Notes: generated by a model from the letters alone, not told the origin. Positions 24,543-34,624 are shown, counted from the stretch's first letter. The stretch is 64,000 nt of DNA from Paracoccaceae bacterium (GCA_030697175.1 JAUYQR010000011.1:248001-312000), one strand, 5' to 3'. A program made the numbers and translations.

Positions 24543-27418
24543 AAGACTTCATCATCCCGGACCGCGATTTCGGCACCCCGGCAGCCAAAGCCAAACAGAT
24601 GGTCACATTGACCATCGACGGCTTCGACGTGACCGTGCCCGAAGGCACCAGCATCATGCGCGCCGCCGCCGAGGTTGGCATCTCGGTGCCGAAACTCTGC
24701 GCCACCGACAGCATCGACGCCTTCGGTTCCTGCCGCCTCTGCCTCGTGGAGATCGAAGGCCGCAACGGCACCCCCGCCTCCTGCACCACCCCCGTCGCCC
24801 CCGGCCTCAAGGTCCACACCCAGAACGCCAAACTGAAGCAACTCCGCCGCGGCGTGATGGAATTGTACATCTCCGACCACCCGCTCGATTGCCTCACCTG
24901 CTCGGCCAACGGCGACTGTGAGTTGCAGGACATGGCTGGCGCGGTCGGCCTGCGTGACGTGCGGTATGACGCTGTCGATACTCACTTCAAGCCGAAGAAC
25001 ACCTCCGGCGAAGCCAATCCGCAGTGGATGCCAAAGGACGATTCAAACCCCTACTTCACCTACGACCCCGCGAAATGTATCGTGTGTTCCCGGTGTGTTA
25101 GGGCCTGCGAGGAAGTGCAAGGCACCTTCGCCCTCACCATCGAAGGCCGTGGCTGGGACAGCCGCGTGTCCTTCGGCGCGAAAACCGACAATGCCCTCGC
25201 CTCCGACTGCGTCTCCTGCGGTGCCTGCGTGCAGGCCTGCCCGACCGCGACCCTGCAGGAAAAGTCGATCATCGAGATCGGCACCCCGGAACACAGCGTC
25301 ATCACCACCTGCGCCTATTGCGGCGTCGGCTGCAGCTTCAAGGCCGAAATGCGCGGCGACGAGCTGGTCCGCATGACCCCCTACAAGCACGGCAAGGCCA
25401 ACCGCGGCCACTCCTGCGTCAAGGGCCGCTTCGCCTATGGCTACGCCAGCCACAAGGAACGCATCCTGAACCCGATGATCCGCGACAACATCGCCGATCC
25501 GTGGAAGGAGGTCTCCTGGCCTGAGGCGATGGAGTATGCCGCCAACCGCATGAAGGCGATCCAGGCCAAGGATGGCCGCCAGTCGGTCGGCGTCATCACC
25601 TCGTCACGCTGCACCAACGAGGAAGCGTTCCTCGTGCAAAAGCTGACCCGCGCCGTATTCATGAACAACAATACGGATACCTGTGCCCGCGTCTGCCATT
25701 CGCCTACCGGCTATGGCCTCGGCCAGACCTTCGGCACCTCGGCCGGTACACAAGACTTCGATTCCGTCGAACACACCGACGTCGTCGTGATCATCGGCGC
25801 CAACCCGACCGATGGCCACCCGGTCTTTGCCAGCCGCCTGAAAAAGCGCCTGCGCAAGGGTGCCAAGCTGATCGTGATCGACCCGCGCCGCATCGACCTT
25901 GTCGATGGCCCGCACGTCAAGGCAGCCCATCACCTGCCCGTCCGCCCCGGCACCAACGTCGCGGTGGTCACCGCCATCGCCCACACCATCGTGACCGAGG
26001 GCCTGTTCAACGAAGCCTTCATCCGCGAACGGTGTGACTGGGATGAATTCCAGGACTACGCCGAATTTGTCAGCCAACCCAACCATTCGCCCGAAGCGAC
26101 GGAACTTCTGACCGGCGTCAAGGCCGATGAATTGCGTGCCGCGGCAAGGCTTTACGCGATGGGCGGCAATGGCGCCATCTACTACGGCCTAGGCGTCACC
26201 GAACACAGCCAAGGCTCCACCACCGTCATCGGCATTGCCAATCTTGCCATGCTCACCGGCAACATCGGCCGGCCTGGCGTGGGCGTGAACCCGCTGCGTG
26301 GCCAGAACAACGTGCAAGGCTCCTGCGACATGGGGTCGTTCCCGCACGAACTGCCGGGCTACCGCCACGTCAAGAATGATGCCGTCCGTTCCGTTTTCGA
26401 AGACATGTGGGGCGTCACCATCGACAACGAGCCCGGCCTGCGCATCCCCAACATGCTGGATGCCGCTGTCGAAGGCTCTTTCAAGGGCCTCTACTGCCAG
26501 GGCGAAGACATCCTGCAATCGGACCCCGATACCAAACACGTTGCCGCCGGTCTGGCCGCGATGGACTGCGTGATCGTGCAGGATCTCTTCCTGAACGAGA
26601 CCGCAAACTACGCCCATGTCTTCTTTCCCGGCTCTTCCTTCCTTGAAAAGGACGGAACGTTCACAAACGCCGAACGCCGCATCAACCGCGTGCGCAAGGT
26701 CATGGCCCCGCGCAACGGTTACGCCGATTGGGAGGTGACCCAGCTTTTCGCCAACGCGATGGGCGCGAACTGGACCTACACCCACCCCTCGCAGATCATG
26801 GACGAAATCGCGCTCCTGACCCCGTCCTTCGCCGGGGTCTCTTACGAAAAGCTGGAAACGATGGGCTCCGTCCAATGGCCCTGCAACGAGGCCGCGCCCG
26901 AAGGCACGCCGCTGATGCACATCGACGGCTTCGTGCGCGGTCGCGGCAAGTTCATCCGCACCGAATACGTCGCCACCGACGAACGCACCGGCCCGCGCTT
27001 TCCGCTACTGCTGACCACCGGCCGCATCCTCAGCCAGTACAACGTCGGCGCCCAGACCCGCCGCACCGCCAACACCGCGTGGCACGCCGAGGATCTGCTG
27101 GAGATCCACCCGCACGACGCCGAAGTGCGCGGCGTCAAGGAGGGCGACTGGGTCCGCCTCGCCTCGCGGTCGGGCGAAACCTCGCTGCGCGCCACGATCA
27201 CCGATCGCGTCATGCCGGGGGTGATCTACACCACCTTCCACCACCCCGAAACGCAGGCCAACGTCATCACCACCGACTTCTCCGATTGGGCGACGAACTG
27301 CCCGGAATACAAGGTGACCGCCGTGCAGGTCAGCCCGTCGAACGGCCCGTCGGAATGGCAGTTGAACTACGCCGAACACGCCGCCCGCTCGCGCCGCATC
27401 CTTCCGGCGGCGGAATGA
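24539..27418 (+). CDS. fdsA: NAD-dependent formate dehydrogenase, alpha (catalytic) subunit
   Basis: FdsA oxidises formate to CO2 at a bis-MGD molybdenum centre and is reversible in Rhodobacter capsulatus. The 959-residue protein has an N-terminal [2Fe-2S] ferredoxin domain (Cys54, 65, 68, 82) and a His/Cys [4Fe-4S] site (His114, Cys118, 121, 127). Two ferredoxin clusters follow (Cys180-190 and Cys224-234), then the catalytic-domain [4Fe-4S] (CAYCGVGC, 258-265, and Cys293). The Mo ligand is Cys386 (ARVCHSPTG), at the same number as in R. capsulatus. It uses Cys, not selenocysteine. It needs FdsC and the moaE/moaD products. Confidence 0.97.
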   Translation: MKDFIIPDRDFGTPAAKAKQMVTLTIDGFDVTVPEGTSIMRAAAEVGISVPKLCATDSIDAFGSCRLCLVEIEGRNGTPASCTTPVAPGLKVHTQNAKLKQLRRGVMELYISDHPLDCLTCSANGDCELQDMAGAVGLRDVRYDAVDTHFKPKNTSGEANPQWMPKDDSNPYFTYDPAKCIVCSRCVRACEEVQGTFALTIEGRGWDSRVSFGAKTDNALASDCVSCGACVQACPTATLQEKSIIEIGTPEHSVITTCAYCGVGCSFKAEMRGDELVRMTPYKHGKANRGHSCVKGRFAYGYASHKERILNPMIRDNIADPWKEVSWPEAMEYAANRMKAIQAKDGRQSVGVITSSRCTNEEAFLVQKLTRAVFMNNNTDTCARVCHSPTGYGLGQTFGTSAGTQDFDSVEHTDVVVIIGANPTDGHPVFASRLKKRLRKGAKLIVIDPRRIDLVDGPHVKAAHHLPVRPGTNVAVVTAIAHTIVTEGLFNEAFIRERCDWDEFQDYAEFVSQPNHSPEATELLTGVKADELRAAARLYAMGGNGAIYYGLGVTEHSQGSTTVIGIANLAMLTGNIGRPGVGVNPLRGQNNVQGSCDMGSFPHELPGYRHVKNDAVRSVFEDMWGVTIDNEPGLRIPNMLDAAVEGSFKGLYCQGEDILQSDPDTKHVAAGLAAMDCVIVQDLFLNETANYAHVFFPGSSFLEKDGTFTNAERRINRVRKVMAPRNGYADWEVTQLFANAMGANWTYTHPSQIMDEIALLTPSFAGVSYEKLETMGSVQWPCNEAAPEGTPLMHIDGFVRGRGKFIRTEYVATDERTGPRFPLLLTTGRILSQYNVGAQTRRTANTAWHAEDLLEIHPHDAEVRGVKEGDWVRLASRSGETSLRATITDRVMPGVIYTTFHHPETQANVITTDFSDWATNCPEYKVTAVQVSPSNGPSEWQLNYAEHAARSRRILPAAE

Positions 27419-27428
27419 TAGTCGCAAG

Positions 27429-28229
27429 ATGATCGGCGCAAGGGCCACCCCTCGACTGGCATTTGGCACCCGGGTAGACCCCGGCAGCCGGATGCTGCCC
27501 GAAGAGGTGGCCGTCGCGCTCACCTTCAACGGAACCACCCAGGCCGTGATGATGGCCACCCCCGACGATCTGGAAGACTTCGCCTACGGTTTTGCCCTGA
27601 CCGAAGGCATCGCCAAACCGAACGAGATCCTCTCGGTGGAAATCGAGACCCTGCCACGCGGCCGCGACATCCAGATCTGGCTCCACCCCGAGGCCGAAAC
27701 ACGCCTTGCCGCCCGTCGCCGCACCATGACCGGCCCGGTCGGTTGCGGCCTGTGCGGTATCGACAGCATCGACCAGGCGCTGCGCGACGTGCCATACGTT
27801 TTGCCATACACGTTCCAGACGTCCGCCAGCCAGGTAATGGCAGCCGTTTCCGCCCTTCCCGGCCAGCAGCGCCTGCACGACGCCACCCGCGCCGTTCATT
27901 GCGCCGGGTTCTGGGCGCAGGGCCGAATCGTCGCCTCGCGTGAAGATGTCGGTCGCCACAACGCGCTTGATAAACTGGTGGGCGCGATGGTCCGCGCCGG
28001 CACCCAACCCACCGGCGCGGTGGTCCTCACCAGCCGCGTGTCAATCGACATGGTGCAGAAGGTCGCCATGCTGGGCGCGCCGATGATCATCGCCGTATCG
28101 GCCCCGACCGCCGACGCCGTGACCCTTGCAGATCACGCCGGAATCACCCTCATCGCCCTCGCCCGGCCCGACCGGTTCGAGGTTTTCACCCACACAGACC
28201 GCTTGACGGAGGATAGCCATGTCGGCTGA
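27429..28229 (+). CDS. fdsC: Formate dehydrogenase accessory sulfurtransferase FdhD/FdsC
   Basis: FdhD-family proteins bind bis-MGD and sulfurate it before insertion into formate dehydrogenase. The 266-residue protein shows the conserved CxxC in GPVGCGLCGIDSI (Cys106 and Cys109), the C-terminal binding blocks SREDVGRHNALDKL and VVLTSRVSIDMVQKVAMLG, and VSAPTADAV. It starts 10 bases after fdsA and overlaps fdsD by 11 bases. It is required for FdsA maturation (known for the family). Confidence 0.95.
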   Translation: MIGARATPRLAFGTRVDPGSRMLPEEVAVALTFNGTTQAVMMATPDDLEDFAYGFALTEGIAKPNEILSVEIETLPRGRDIQIWLHPEAETRLAARRRTMTGPVGCGLCGIDSIDQALRDVPYVLPYTFQTSASQVMAAVSALPGQQRLHDATRAVHCAGFWAQGRIVASREDVGRHNALDKLVGAMVRAGTQPTGAVVLTSRVSIDMVQKVAMLGAPMIIAVSAPTADAVTLADHAGITLIALARPDRFEVFTHTDRLTEDSHVG

Positions 28230-28440
28230 AAAACTGGTTCATATGGCCAATCAGATCGCGCTTTTCATGGAATCAAAGCCGCATGACGAAGGCGTTCAAG
28301 GCGTTGCCAGCCACATCAACGACTTCTGGGAACCCCGGATGCGCCGCCAGTTGTTCGACCTGATCGACGCCGGCGGCACCGGCCTGCGACCCTTGGTGCT
28401 GGAGGCGGCAAACGCCATCCACCGGCCCTTGGCGGCCTGA
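28219..28440 (+). CDS. fdsD: Formate dehydrogenase delta subunit
   Basis: A 73-residue protein of the FdsD family (MANQIALFMESKPHDEGV, HINDFWEPRMRRQL), which in R. capsulatus is needed for assembly or stability of active FDH and may help cofactor binding. It begins with ATG at 28219 after GGAGG, inside the last codons of fdsC. The stop TGA at 28438-28440 directly abuts the convergent rfbA stop at 28441, so there is no room for a separate terminator. Confidence 0.94.
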   Translation: MSAEKLVHMANQIALFMESKPHDEGVQGVASHINDFWEPRMRRQLFDLIDAGGTGLRPLVLEAANAIHRPLAA

Positions 28441-29313
28441 TCACTCCTTCAGGACGCTCGCCAGATAAACCCCATACGAGCTTTTGGCGAACAGCTTGGC
28501 CCGCGCGGCAAACCCCTCGCGGTCCAGCCACCCCTGCCGATAGGCAATCTCGTCGGGCGATCCCACCTGCAAGCCCTGCCGTTCTTCCAGCGTACGCACA
28601 AAGTTCCCGGCATCCAGCAGGCTTGCCTGCGTCCCGGTATCCAGCCACGCATAGCCCCGCCCCATCCGCTCGACCCGAAGCGAACCCTCGGCCCGATAGA
28701 TCTCCAGCAGGTCGGCAATCTCCAGCTCACCGCGCGGTGACGGCTTGACCCGCGCCGCCAGTTCCGGCGCGCGCCCGTCCAGGAAGTAAAGCCCCGTCAC
28801 GGCGTAATTCGACGGCGGCTTTTGCGGCTTTTCGATGATCGCAGACACGTTCCCCGCCGCATCGAAGGCCACCACGCCATAGCGCTCCGGATCGGCCACG
28901 CGGTAGCCAAAGACCGTGCCACCCGTCGGGTGGGCATCAGCCGAGGCCATCGCTTCCGGCAAGCCATGACCGAAAAAGATGTTGTCTCCCAGGACCATAG
29001 CCGAAGGCGCACCGGCCAGAAAATCCTTCGCCAACAGATACGCCTGCGCCAAACCGTCCGGCGAGGGCTGCACGATCCAGGTCAGCGAAAGACCCCACTG
29101 GCTGCCATCACCGAGCAGGCGCTGGAACTGCGGTTGGTCGTCCGGCGTGGTGATCACCGCAATCTCGCGGATGTCGCCCAGCATCAGCACCGACAGCGGG
29201 TAGTAGATCATCGGCTTGTCATAGATCGGCAAAAGCTGCTTCGACACGCCGATGGTGATCGGCCAAAGTCGCGATCCGGTGCCGCCCGCCAGAATGATGC
29301 CCTTGCGTTTCAT
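28441..29313 (-). CDS. rfbA: Glucose-1-phosphate thymidylyltransferase
   Basis: RmlA makes dTDP-glucose from dTTP and glucose-1-phosphate, the first step to dTDP-L-rhamnose. The 290-residue protein has the nucleotide-binding start GIILAGGTGSRLWPIT, then SKQLLPIYDKPMIYYPLS, VLGDNIFFGHG and the sugar-binding GRGYAWLDTGT. It is the last gene of the rfbC-B-D-A leftward operon, overlapping rfbD by ATGA. Confidence 0.97.
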   Translation of the reverse strand: MKRKGIILAGGTGSRLWPITIGVSKQLLPIYDKPMIYYPLSVLMLGDIREIAVITTPDDQPQFQRLLGDGSQWGLSLTWIVQPSPDGLAQAYLLAKDFLAGAPSAMVLGDNIFFGHGLPEAMASADAHPTGGTVFGYRVADPERYGVVAFDAAGNVSAIIEKPQKPPSNYAVTGLYFLDGRAPELAARVKPSPRGELEIADLLEIYRAEGSLRVERMGRGYAWLDTGTQASLLDAGNFVRTLEERQGLQVGSPDEIAYRQGWLDREGFAARAKLFAKSSYGVYLASVLKE

Positions 29314-30164
29314 GCGCCAAGCTCCTTCAGGATTTCGTCAAGTCCCGCCCGCCAATCAGGCCGCGCGATGCCATAAGCAGTCGCCAGCGCAGAACACTCC
29401 AGCCGCGAGTTGAGCGGCCGTTTCGCGGGTGTCGGGTAGGCCGAGGACGGGAGGTCGTTGACGGTGCAAGCCAATCCCGCCCGCGCCATGATCTCGCGCG
29501 CGAACCCGGCCCAACTGGTATCCGGCGCGCCCGAAAAGTGGTGCGTCCCACCCGGCGCATTGCCCGCCATCGCCCGCGCCGCCACGAACAACGCATCTGC
29601 AATCGCCGCGGCCGGGGTCGGCCCGCCGATCTGGTCGGCGACCACGTTCAGACTCTCCCGCTCGGCCCCAAGCCGCAGCATCGTCTTGACGAAATTCGCC
29701 CCATGCGCCGAGACCACCCACGATGTCCGCAAGATCAGATGCTTGCCGCCCGCCGCCCGAACGCCCACTTCGCCCGCCAGCTTGGTGCGGCCATAGGCCC
29801 CCAACGGCGCTGTCGGGTGATCGGGCCGGAACGGCTGATCGCCCGCGCCATCGAACACGTAGTCGGTCGAGACATGCAGGAACGGCACGCCCTTGGCTGC
29901 CGACGCCTGCGCCATCGCGGCAGGCGCATCGCCGTTCACCACCAGCGCTGCCGCTTCCTCCGCCTCGGCCTTGTCCACCGCCGTCCACGCCGCCGCGTTG
30001 ATCACCGCGTCGAAAGCGCCCCGGTCAATCGCCAGCGCGCAGGTCGAAGGGTCCGACAGGTCCGCCCGATCCCGCCCCAGCGCCGTGACCGTCACGCCCG
30101 CCGGCGCCCGCCGCAAAAGTTCCCGCGCGACCTGCCCGGTCTCGCCAAAAACCAGAACCCTCAC
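29310..30164 (-). CDS. rfbD: dTDP-4-dehydrorhamnose reductase
   Basis: RmlD reduces dTDP-4-keto-L-rhamnose to dTDP-L-rhamnose using NAD(P)H. The 284-residue SDR-type protein begins [16 protein letters not shown] with GTG as start (GTGA overlap with the rfbB stop). It has the family blocks [21 protein letters not shown] (catalytic Tyr and Lys) and LRTSWV. A longer upstream frame is not coding. Products feed O-antigen or exopolysaccharide synthesis elsewhere, since no glycosyltransferase is adjacent. Confidence 0.96.
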   Translation of the reverse strand: MRVLVFGETGQVARELLRRAPAGVTVTALGRDRADLSDPSTCALAIDRGAFDAVINAAAWTAVDKAEAEEAAALVVNGDAPAAMAQASAAKGVPFLHVSTDYVFDGAGDQPFRPDHPTAPLGAYGRTKLAGEVGVRAAGGKHLILRTSWVVSAHGANFVKTMLRLGAERESLNVVADQIGGPTPAAAIADALFVAARAMAGNAPGGTHHFSGAPDTSWAGFAREIMARAGLACTVNDLPSSAYPTPAKRPLNSRLECSALATAYGIARPDWRAGLDEILKELGA

Positions 30165-31201
30165 GCCTTCACCCCAAGCCGCTGGCCCACGCCCTGCCGC
30201 TCCAGCAAGGGCCGCCACCACGCCTCGTTGTCCAGATACCAGCGCACCGTGCGGCGCAGCCCTTCCTCCAGGGTGACCGAAGGCCGCCAGCCCAGTTCGT
30301 TGCGAATCCGCGACGGATCAATGGCATAGCGCGCATCATGCCCCGGTCGGTCGGTCACGAAGGAAATCAGCCGGTCATGCGGCGCACCACTTGGGCGCAT
30401 CTCGTCCAAGAGCGCGCAGATCATCCGCACGATGTCGATGTTGCGCGCCTCGTTCTCGCCGCCGATGTTGTAGCTGCGGCCCAGCGCACCCTTTTCCAGC
30501 ACCGTCAGCAGCGCGTCGGCATGGTCCTCGACATACAGCCAATCGCGCACGTTCTCGCCTTTTCCATAGATCGGGATTGCACGGTCATGCAGCGCATTCA
30601 GGATCACCACCGGAATCAGCTTTTCCGGAAAATGGAACGGCCCGTAGTTGTTGGAACAGTTCGTCATCACCACCGGCAGACCATAGGTCTCCGCCCAGGC
30701 CCGCACCAGATGGTCGCTGGCCGCCTTCGACGCCGAATAGGGGCTGTTCGGCGCATAGGGCGTGTCTTCGGTGAACTGCCCGGTTTCGCCCAAGGTGCCG
30801 AACACCTCGTCGGTCGAGATGTGGTGGAACCGAAACCCCGCCGGTTTACCCTGAGCCGCCCAATGCCGCCGCGCGGCTTCCAGCATGTTGAAGGTGCCGG
30901 TGATGTTTGTCTCGATGAAATCCGATGGCCCGTCGATGCTGCGATCGACATGGCTTTCCGCTGCCAGATGCATCACCGCGTCCGGGCGGTGCAGATCGAA
31001 GATCCGGTCCAGCGCAGCGCGGTCGCGGATGTCTGCCTGCTCAAAGGAATAAAGGTTCGACCGCGCGGCATCCGCCACGTTGTCCTGACAGGCCGCATAT
31101 GTCAGCGCATCAAGGTTCACCACCTCATGCCCGCGCGCCACGGCCAGCCGCACCACGGCAGACCCGATGAACCCCGCCCCGCCGGTTACCAGAAGTTTCA
31201 T
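30161..31201 (-). CDS. rfbB: dTDP-glucose 4,6-dehydratase
   Basis: RmlB converts dTDP-glucose to dTDP-4-keto-6-deoxyglucose with bound NAD. The 346-residue extended SDR shows [13 protein letters not shown] at the N-terminus, [14 protein letters not shown], the active-site HISTDEVFG, and [15 protein letters not shown] with catalytic Tyr and Lys, then [14 protein letters not shown]. The ATG at 31201 overlaps the rfbC stop by ATGA. Confidence 0.97.
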   Translation of the reverse strand: MKLLVTGGAGFIGSAVVRLAVARGHEVVNLDALTYAACQDNVADAARSNLYSFEQADIRDRAALDRIFDLHRPDAVMHLAAESHVDRSIDGPSDFIETNITGTFNMLEAARRHWAAQGKPAGFRFHHISTDEVFGTLGETGQFTEDTPYAPNSPYSASKAASDHLVRAWAETYGLPVVMTNCSNNYGPFHFPEKLIPVVILNALHDRAIPIYGKGENVRDWLYVEDHADALLTVLEKGALGRSYNIGGENEARNIDIVRMICALLDEMRPSGAPHDRLISFVTDRPGHDARYAIDPSRIRNELGWRPSVTLEEGLRRTVRWYLDNEAWWRPLLERQGVGQRLGVKA

Positions 31202-31761
31202 GCCTGCCCCCACACGAACGGCGATCTGAAATCGCGCAGCAGAGGCGCCGCCTGATCCTTGGCCGACAGCACCGGAGCCCCGGCAAGCCCCCAGTCGATG
31301 CCGATATCGGGGTCATCCCACCGCACCGCGCCGTCGCAGTCGGGCGCGTAGACATCGGTGCATTTGTATTGCACCTCGGTCATCGGCGCGCGGGTGACGA
31401 AACCGTGCAGGAACCCCTTCGGCACCAAAAGCTGTCGCCCGTTTTCCGGCGTCAGCTCCACCCCCACCCAACGGCCGTAGTGGGACGAGCCCACCCGCAC
31501 ATCCACCGCCACGTCAAGGATGGCGCCGCGCGAACACCGCACCAGCTTGTCCTGCGCATGCGGCGGCGCCTGAAAGTGCAGGCCGCGTACCGTGCCGACC
31601 ACCGCCGACATCGAGTGATTGTCCTGCACCCAGGGCAGGTCCAGCCCCGCCTTGGCCATTGTGCCGGCATTCCAGGTTTCCGTGAACCACCCCCGGTCGT
31701 CGCCAAAGCGGCGCGGGGTCAGGATCATGACGTCAGGCAATTCGGTCGGTTCAATCTGCAT
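31198..31761 (-). CDS. rfbC: dTDP-4-dehydrorhamnose 3,5-epimerase
   Basis: RmlC epimerises C3 and C5 of dTDP-4-keto-6-deoxyglucose. This 187-residue cupin-type protein has [30 protein letters not shown] with the catalytic His, and [10 protein letters not shown], with [10 protein letters not shown]. The start at 31761 gives the standard length. It is the first gene of the leftward rfbC-rfbB-rfbD-rfbA operon. Confidence 0.96.
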   Translation of the reverse strand: MQIEPTELPDVMILTPRRFGDDRGWFTETWNAGTMAKAGLDLPWVQDNHSMSAVVGTVRGLHFQAPPHAQDKLVRCSRGAILDVAVDVRVGSSHYGRWVGVELTPENGRQLLVPKGFLHGFVTRAPMTEVQYKCTDVYAPDCDGAVRWDDPDIGIDWGLAGAPVLSAKDQAAPLLRDFRSPFVWGQA

Positions 31762-31831
31762 CAAGCATCCACTCGGCAAAACTCGTCGCCTGCCGAAATA
31801 CCGCAGGACGTGCCGGCTTCACAGTGCAAAT

Positions 31832-32470
31832 TTACCCCAGCCAGGCCTTCAGCGTGGCCATGTCCTCGCGCATCACCGAATGGCCCGCTCCGGGATATAC
31901 CTGCAAAGCAACCTCGGCCCCCATCGCGTGGAACACGGCAACGCTGTCCTTGACCCGCTTCAACGGAATATGCGGGTCGCGCTCGTGCACCGAAACCCAC
32001 ACCTTCGCGCCGTCCCGCCGGCCCGCGTAATCGAACCGCTTCTGGCCGTGACCGTATAGGGCGGCGTCGGGCGCGGGGTCGCCATCACCGGTGCCCAAAA
32101 GGCCGCCGGAAAAGCCGAACACCCCGGCCAGACCGTCACCCTGCCGCGCAAACGTCTCCAGCGCCAGGCCCGCACCCTGACTGAACCCACCCAGCCAGAT
32201 AGACCCGCGTGGCACGCCTTCGGCCTCAAGCGCCGCCACGCCCTGCATCAGTGCCGCGACGCCCCGCTCCACATAGGGCGCGAGCGTCGCGGCGGGGGCC
32301 AGAAACGAGGTCGGCCACCAGCTTTGCCCCGGCGCGTCCGGGGCAAGGGCAACCACATCGGTCGCCCCCACAAACTGCATCAGGCCAAGGATATCGGCGC
32401 TGCTGCCGCCCCGGCCATGCGCCAGAACGATCCCCGCCCGCGCGCCACTCGCCGGGCCATGACGCCTCAC
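31832..32470 (-). CDS. Carboxylesterase / phospholipase-type alpha/beta hydrolase (MhqD-like)
   Basis: A 212-residue alpha/beta hydrolase with the oxyanion region VLAHGRGGSSAD, nucleophile in GGFSQGAG, and catalytic Asp and His in HERDPHIPL and PGAGHSVM. The family (Abhydrolase_2) includes MhqD of Bacillus subtilis. ATG at 32470 overlaps the stop of the ring-cleaving dioxygenase (ATGA), and this pairing resembles the mhq quinone-detoxification genes. The physiological substrate is not known. Confidence 0.9.
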   Translation of the reverse strand: MRRHGPASGARAGIVLAHGRGGSSADILGLMQFVGATDVVALAPDAPGQSWWPTSFLAPAATLAPYVERGVAALMQGVAALEAEGVPRGSIWLGGFSQGAGLALETFARQGDGLAGVFGFSGGLLGTGDGDPAPDAALYGHGQKRFDYAGRRDGAKVWVSVHERDPHIPLKRVKDSVAVFHAMGAEVALQVYPGAGHSVMREDMATLKAWLG

Positions 32471-33381
32471 GACGCCACCGTCAGCTTTGGCAACACCTGC
32501 TCGATCCGCGCGCGGATCGGCTCGTATTGCGGCGGCAGCATCAGCTTCGTGCCCATCGTAGCTTCGGGTTCATCCACCGCAAAGCCCGGCGGGTCGGTGG
32601 CAATTTCGAACAGCACGCCACCCGGTTCGCGGAAGTAGATCGCGTTGAAATACTGCCGGTCGATCACATCGGTCGTCCGGTGCCCCACCCGCGCCAACGC
32701 CTCTTGCCAGCCGTGCTGTTCGTCCTGCGTCCGCGCCCGGAACGCGACATGGTGGATGGTGCCTTTCCCCGGCCGCCCGCGCACCACCGCATCGGTGCGG
32801 ATGATGTCGATGATGTTGCCACGCTCGGCCCCCGGCGCCTTCAGACGCAGCCGCTCCACCCCGTTCAGCTTTTCGCTGCCAACCGCCTCATAGCCGAACA
32901 CGTCGGTCAGGATGCGCGCCGTCTTGTCGGGCTCGCGTTCCCACAGCGTCACGGAATGGAACCCGTGCATATCGGTCGCCGTGGCGCTTTCGATCAGTTC
33001 CACCGGCGCATCGTCGGGGTCTTTCACCGTGACGACCCGCTCGCCAAACCGCAACGACGGGGCCGAAACCTCCAGTGCCACCGCTTTCAGATCAGCGATC
33101 AGCGCGTCAAAGCCCGCCGCAGGCACGGCATAGGCATAGGCCGAAGCCATCCCCGGCCCGGCCTGCCCCGGCCCGGCATCCGCGAACGGAAAGAATGTCA
33201 GCACCGTGCCGGGGCTGCCCTTCGGATCGGCGTAATACAGATGATAGGTGCCGGGATCGTCGAAGTTCACCGTCTTCTTGACCAGCCGCTGCTTCAACGG
33301 GCCGGTGTAGAAGGCGACGTTGGCTTGCGCCGGGCCGGAAATGGCCGTGACGTGGTGAATGCCGGGAATGCGCGTGGTCAT
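32467..33381 (-). CDS. Ring-cleaving dioxygenase of the VOC superfamily (MhqO-like)
   Basis: Two vicinal-oxygen-chelate domains are visible in 304 residues: domain 1 from IPGIHHVTAISGPAQANVAF (with a metal His) and domain 2 from ATDMHGFHSVTLWE, with TIHHVAFRARTQDEQHGWQ and LFEIATDPPGF providing further His and Glu ligands. Such Fe(II) enzymes of the MhqO/PcpA type open hydroquinone rings. The start at 33381 removes a non-conserved extension. Coupling to the esterase suggests a small detoxification operon (inference). Confidence 0.9.
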   Translation of the reverse strand: MTTRIPGIHHVTAISGPAQANVAFYTGPLKQRLVKKTVNFDDPGTYHLYYADPKGSPGTVLTFFPFADAGPGQAGPGMASAYAYAVPAAGFDALIADLKAVALEVSAPSLRFGERVVTVKDPDDAPVELIESATATDMHGFHSVTLWEREPDKTARILTDVFGYEAVGSEKLNGVERLRLKAPGAERGNIIDIIRTDAVVRGRPGKGTIHHVAFRARTQDEQHGWQEALARVGHRTTDVIDRQYFNAIYFREPGGVLFEIATDPPGFAVDEPEATMGTKLMLPPQYEPIRARIEQVLPKLTVAS

Positions 33382-33562
33382 CGCTTGCGTCCTTGTCCTG
33401 TGGCGCGCCATGCGCCGCTTGAAGGCCAACATAAACCTGTGCGGCCAGATAGAAAGTGTAGCTCATGCGCGGTTGCCGTGCAAATTCGCACATGTCCAAC
33501 CCCCCTGTTCCCCGCCTGCGGTTCTGCTAATCCTGTCGCCAAGACTACGGGGGATCCACATC

Positions 33563-34612
33563 ATGACCCACCTCTGGGTGCGCGCTGAACAGCGCCCGAA
33601 CGAAGAACGCGTCGGGCTGACGCCGGAAGGCGCCGCCGCGCTGGTCAAGGCAGGCATCAAGGTCTCGGTCGAACTGTCGTCGGTCCGCGCCATCCCGATC
33701 GACGGCTACCGCGACGCGGGCTGCGAGATCGTGGCGGAAAACCTCTGGCCGCACGCCCCCGCCGATGCGATCATCTTCGGCCTGAAGGAACTGCCCGAGG
33801 ATGGCACCCCCCTCACCCACCGCCACATCATGTTCGGCCATGCCTACAAGGGCCAACCCGCCGGGCGCGACCTGCTGAAGCGGTTCAAGGCTGGTGGCGG
33901 CACGCTTTACGATCTGGAATACCTCGTGGGCGAAGATGGCCGCCGCGTCGCGGCCTTTGGCTACTGGGCAGGCTATGCCGGGGCCGCGGTTTCCTTGAAA
34001 TGCTGGGCTGCGCAACAGCGCGGCGGCATCGCCGGGCCGGTCCGCAAGGTGCCGTCGAAAGCAGCCCTTCTCGACCAGCTTGCCGTCGAGCTTGACGGCC
34101 TGTCGCGCCCCCGCGCCATCATCATCGGCGCGCTTGGCCGTGTCGGCACCGGGGCGGCAGACCTTTGCACCGCGATGGGCGTTGCCGTCACCCGCTGGGA
34201 CATGGCCGAAACCGCATCGGGCGGCCCGTTCCCCGAAGTGCTGCAACACGAGATCTTCCTCAACTGCATCCTCGCCCGCCCCGGATGCCCGGTGTTCGTT
34301 CCGGCCAGCGCCAAGACCGACCCGCGCAAACTGACCGTGATCGGCGACATCGCCTGTGATCCGACCTCGGACTTCTCCCCGATCAAGGTCTACGACCGCG
34401 CCACCGACTGGGACGCCCCGGCGCTGCGCGTCCATGACACCCCGCCGCTTGACGTGACCGCCATCGACAACCTGCCCTCGCTGATGCCGGTCGAATCGTC
34501 ACAAGACTACGCGGCCCAGCTTCTGCCTTCGCTCCTCACCCTCACGGCGCTGACCGAAGGTGTCTGGGGCCGCGCGAAAGCCGAATTCGCCCGTCACATC
34601 GCCACCCTCTGA
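33563..34612 (+). CDS. Saccharopine dehydrogenase, lysine-forming type (LYS1-like)
   Basis: This 349-residue alanine-dehydrogenase-fold protein begins THLWVRAEQRPNEERVGLTP, the LYS1-type substrate block, and has the NAD-binding stretch AIIIGALGRVGTGAADLC (about residues 185-202) and TDPRKLTVIGDIACDP. It would interconvert saccharopine with lysine and 2-oxoglutarate. The start at 33563 is the family N-terminus. It precedes a second saccharopine enzyme by 12 bases, so both probably form a pathway pair. Confidence 0.88.
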   Translation: MTHLWVRAEQRPNEERVGLTPEGAAALVKAGIKVSVELSSVRAIPIDGYRDAGCEIVAENLWPHAPADAIIFGLKELPEDGTPLTHRHIMFGHAYKGQPAGRDLLKRFKAGGGTLYDLEYLVGEDGRRVAAFGYWAGYAGAAVSLKCWAAQQRGGIAGPVRKVPSKAALLDQLAVELDGLSRPRAIIIGALGRVGTGAADLCTAMGVAVTRWDMAETASGGPFPEVLQHEIFLNCILARPGCPVFVPASAKTDPRKLTVIGDIACDPTSDFSPIKVYDRATDWDAPALRVHDTPPLDVTAIDNLPSLMPVESSQDYAAQLLPSLLTLTALTEGVWGRAKAEFARHIATL

Positions 34613-34624
34613 AGGAACACTCCC

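Noticed and set aside
22549-27418. Complex I subunits nuoEFG
   Set aside because: The third gene carries a bis-MGD formate dehydrogenase domain with Cys386, and fdsC and fdsD follow. No other nuo genes are present.
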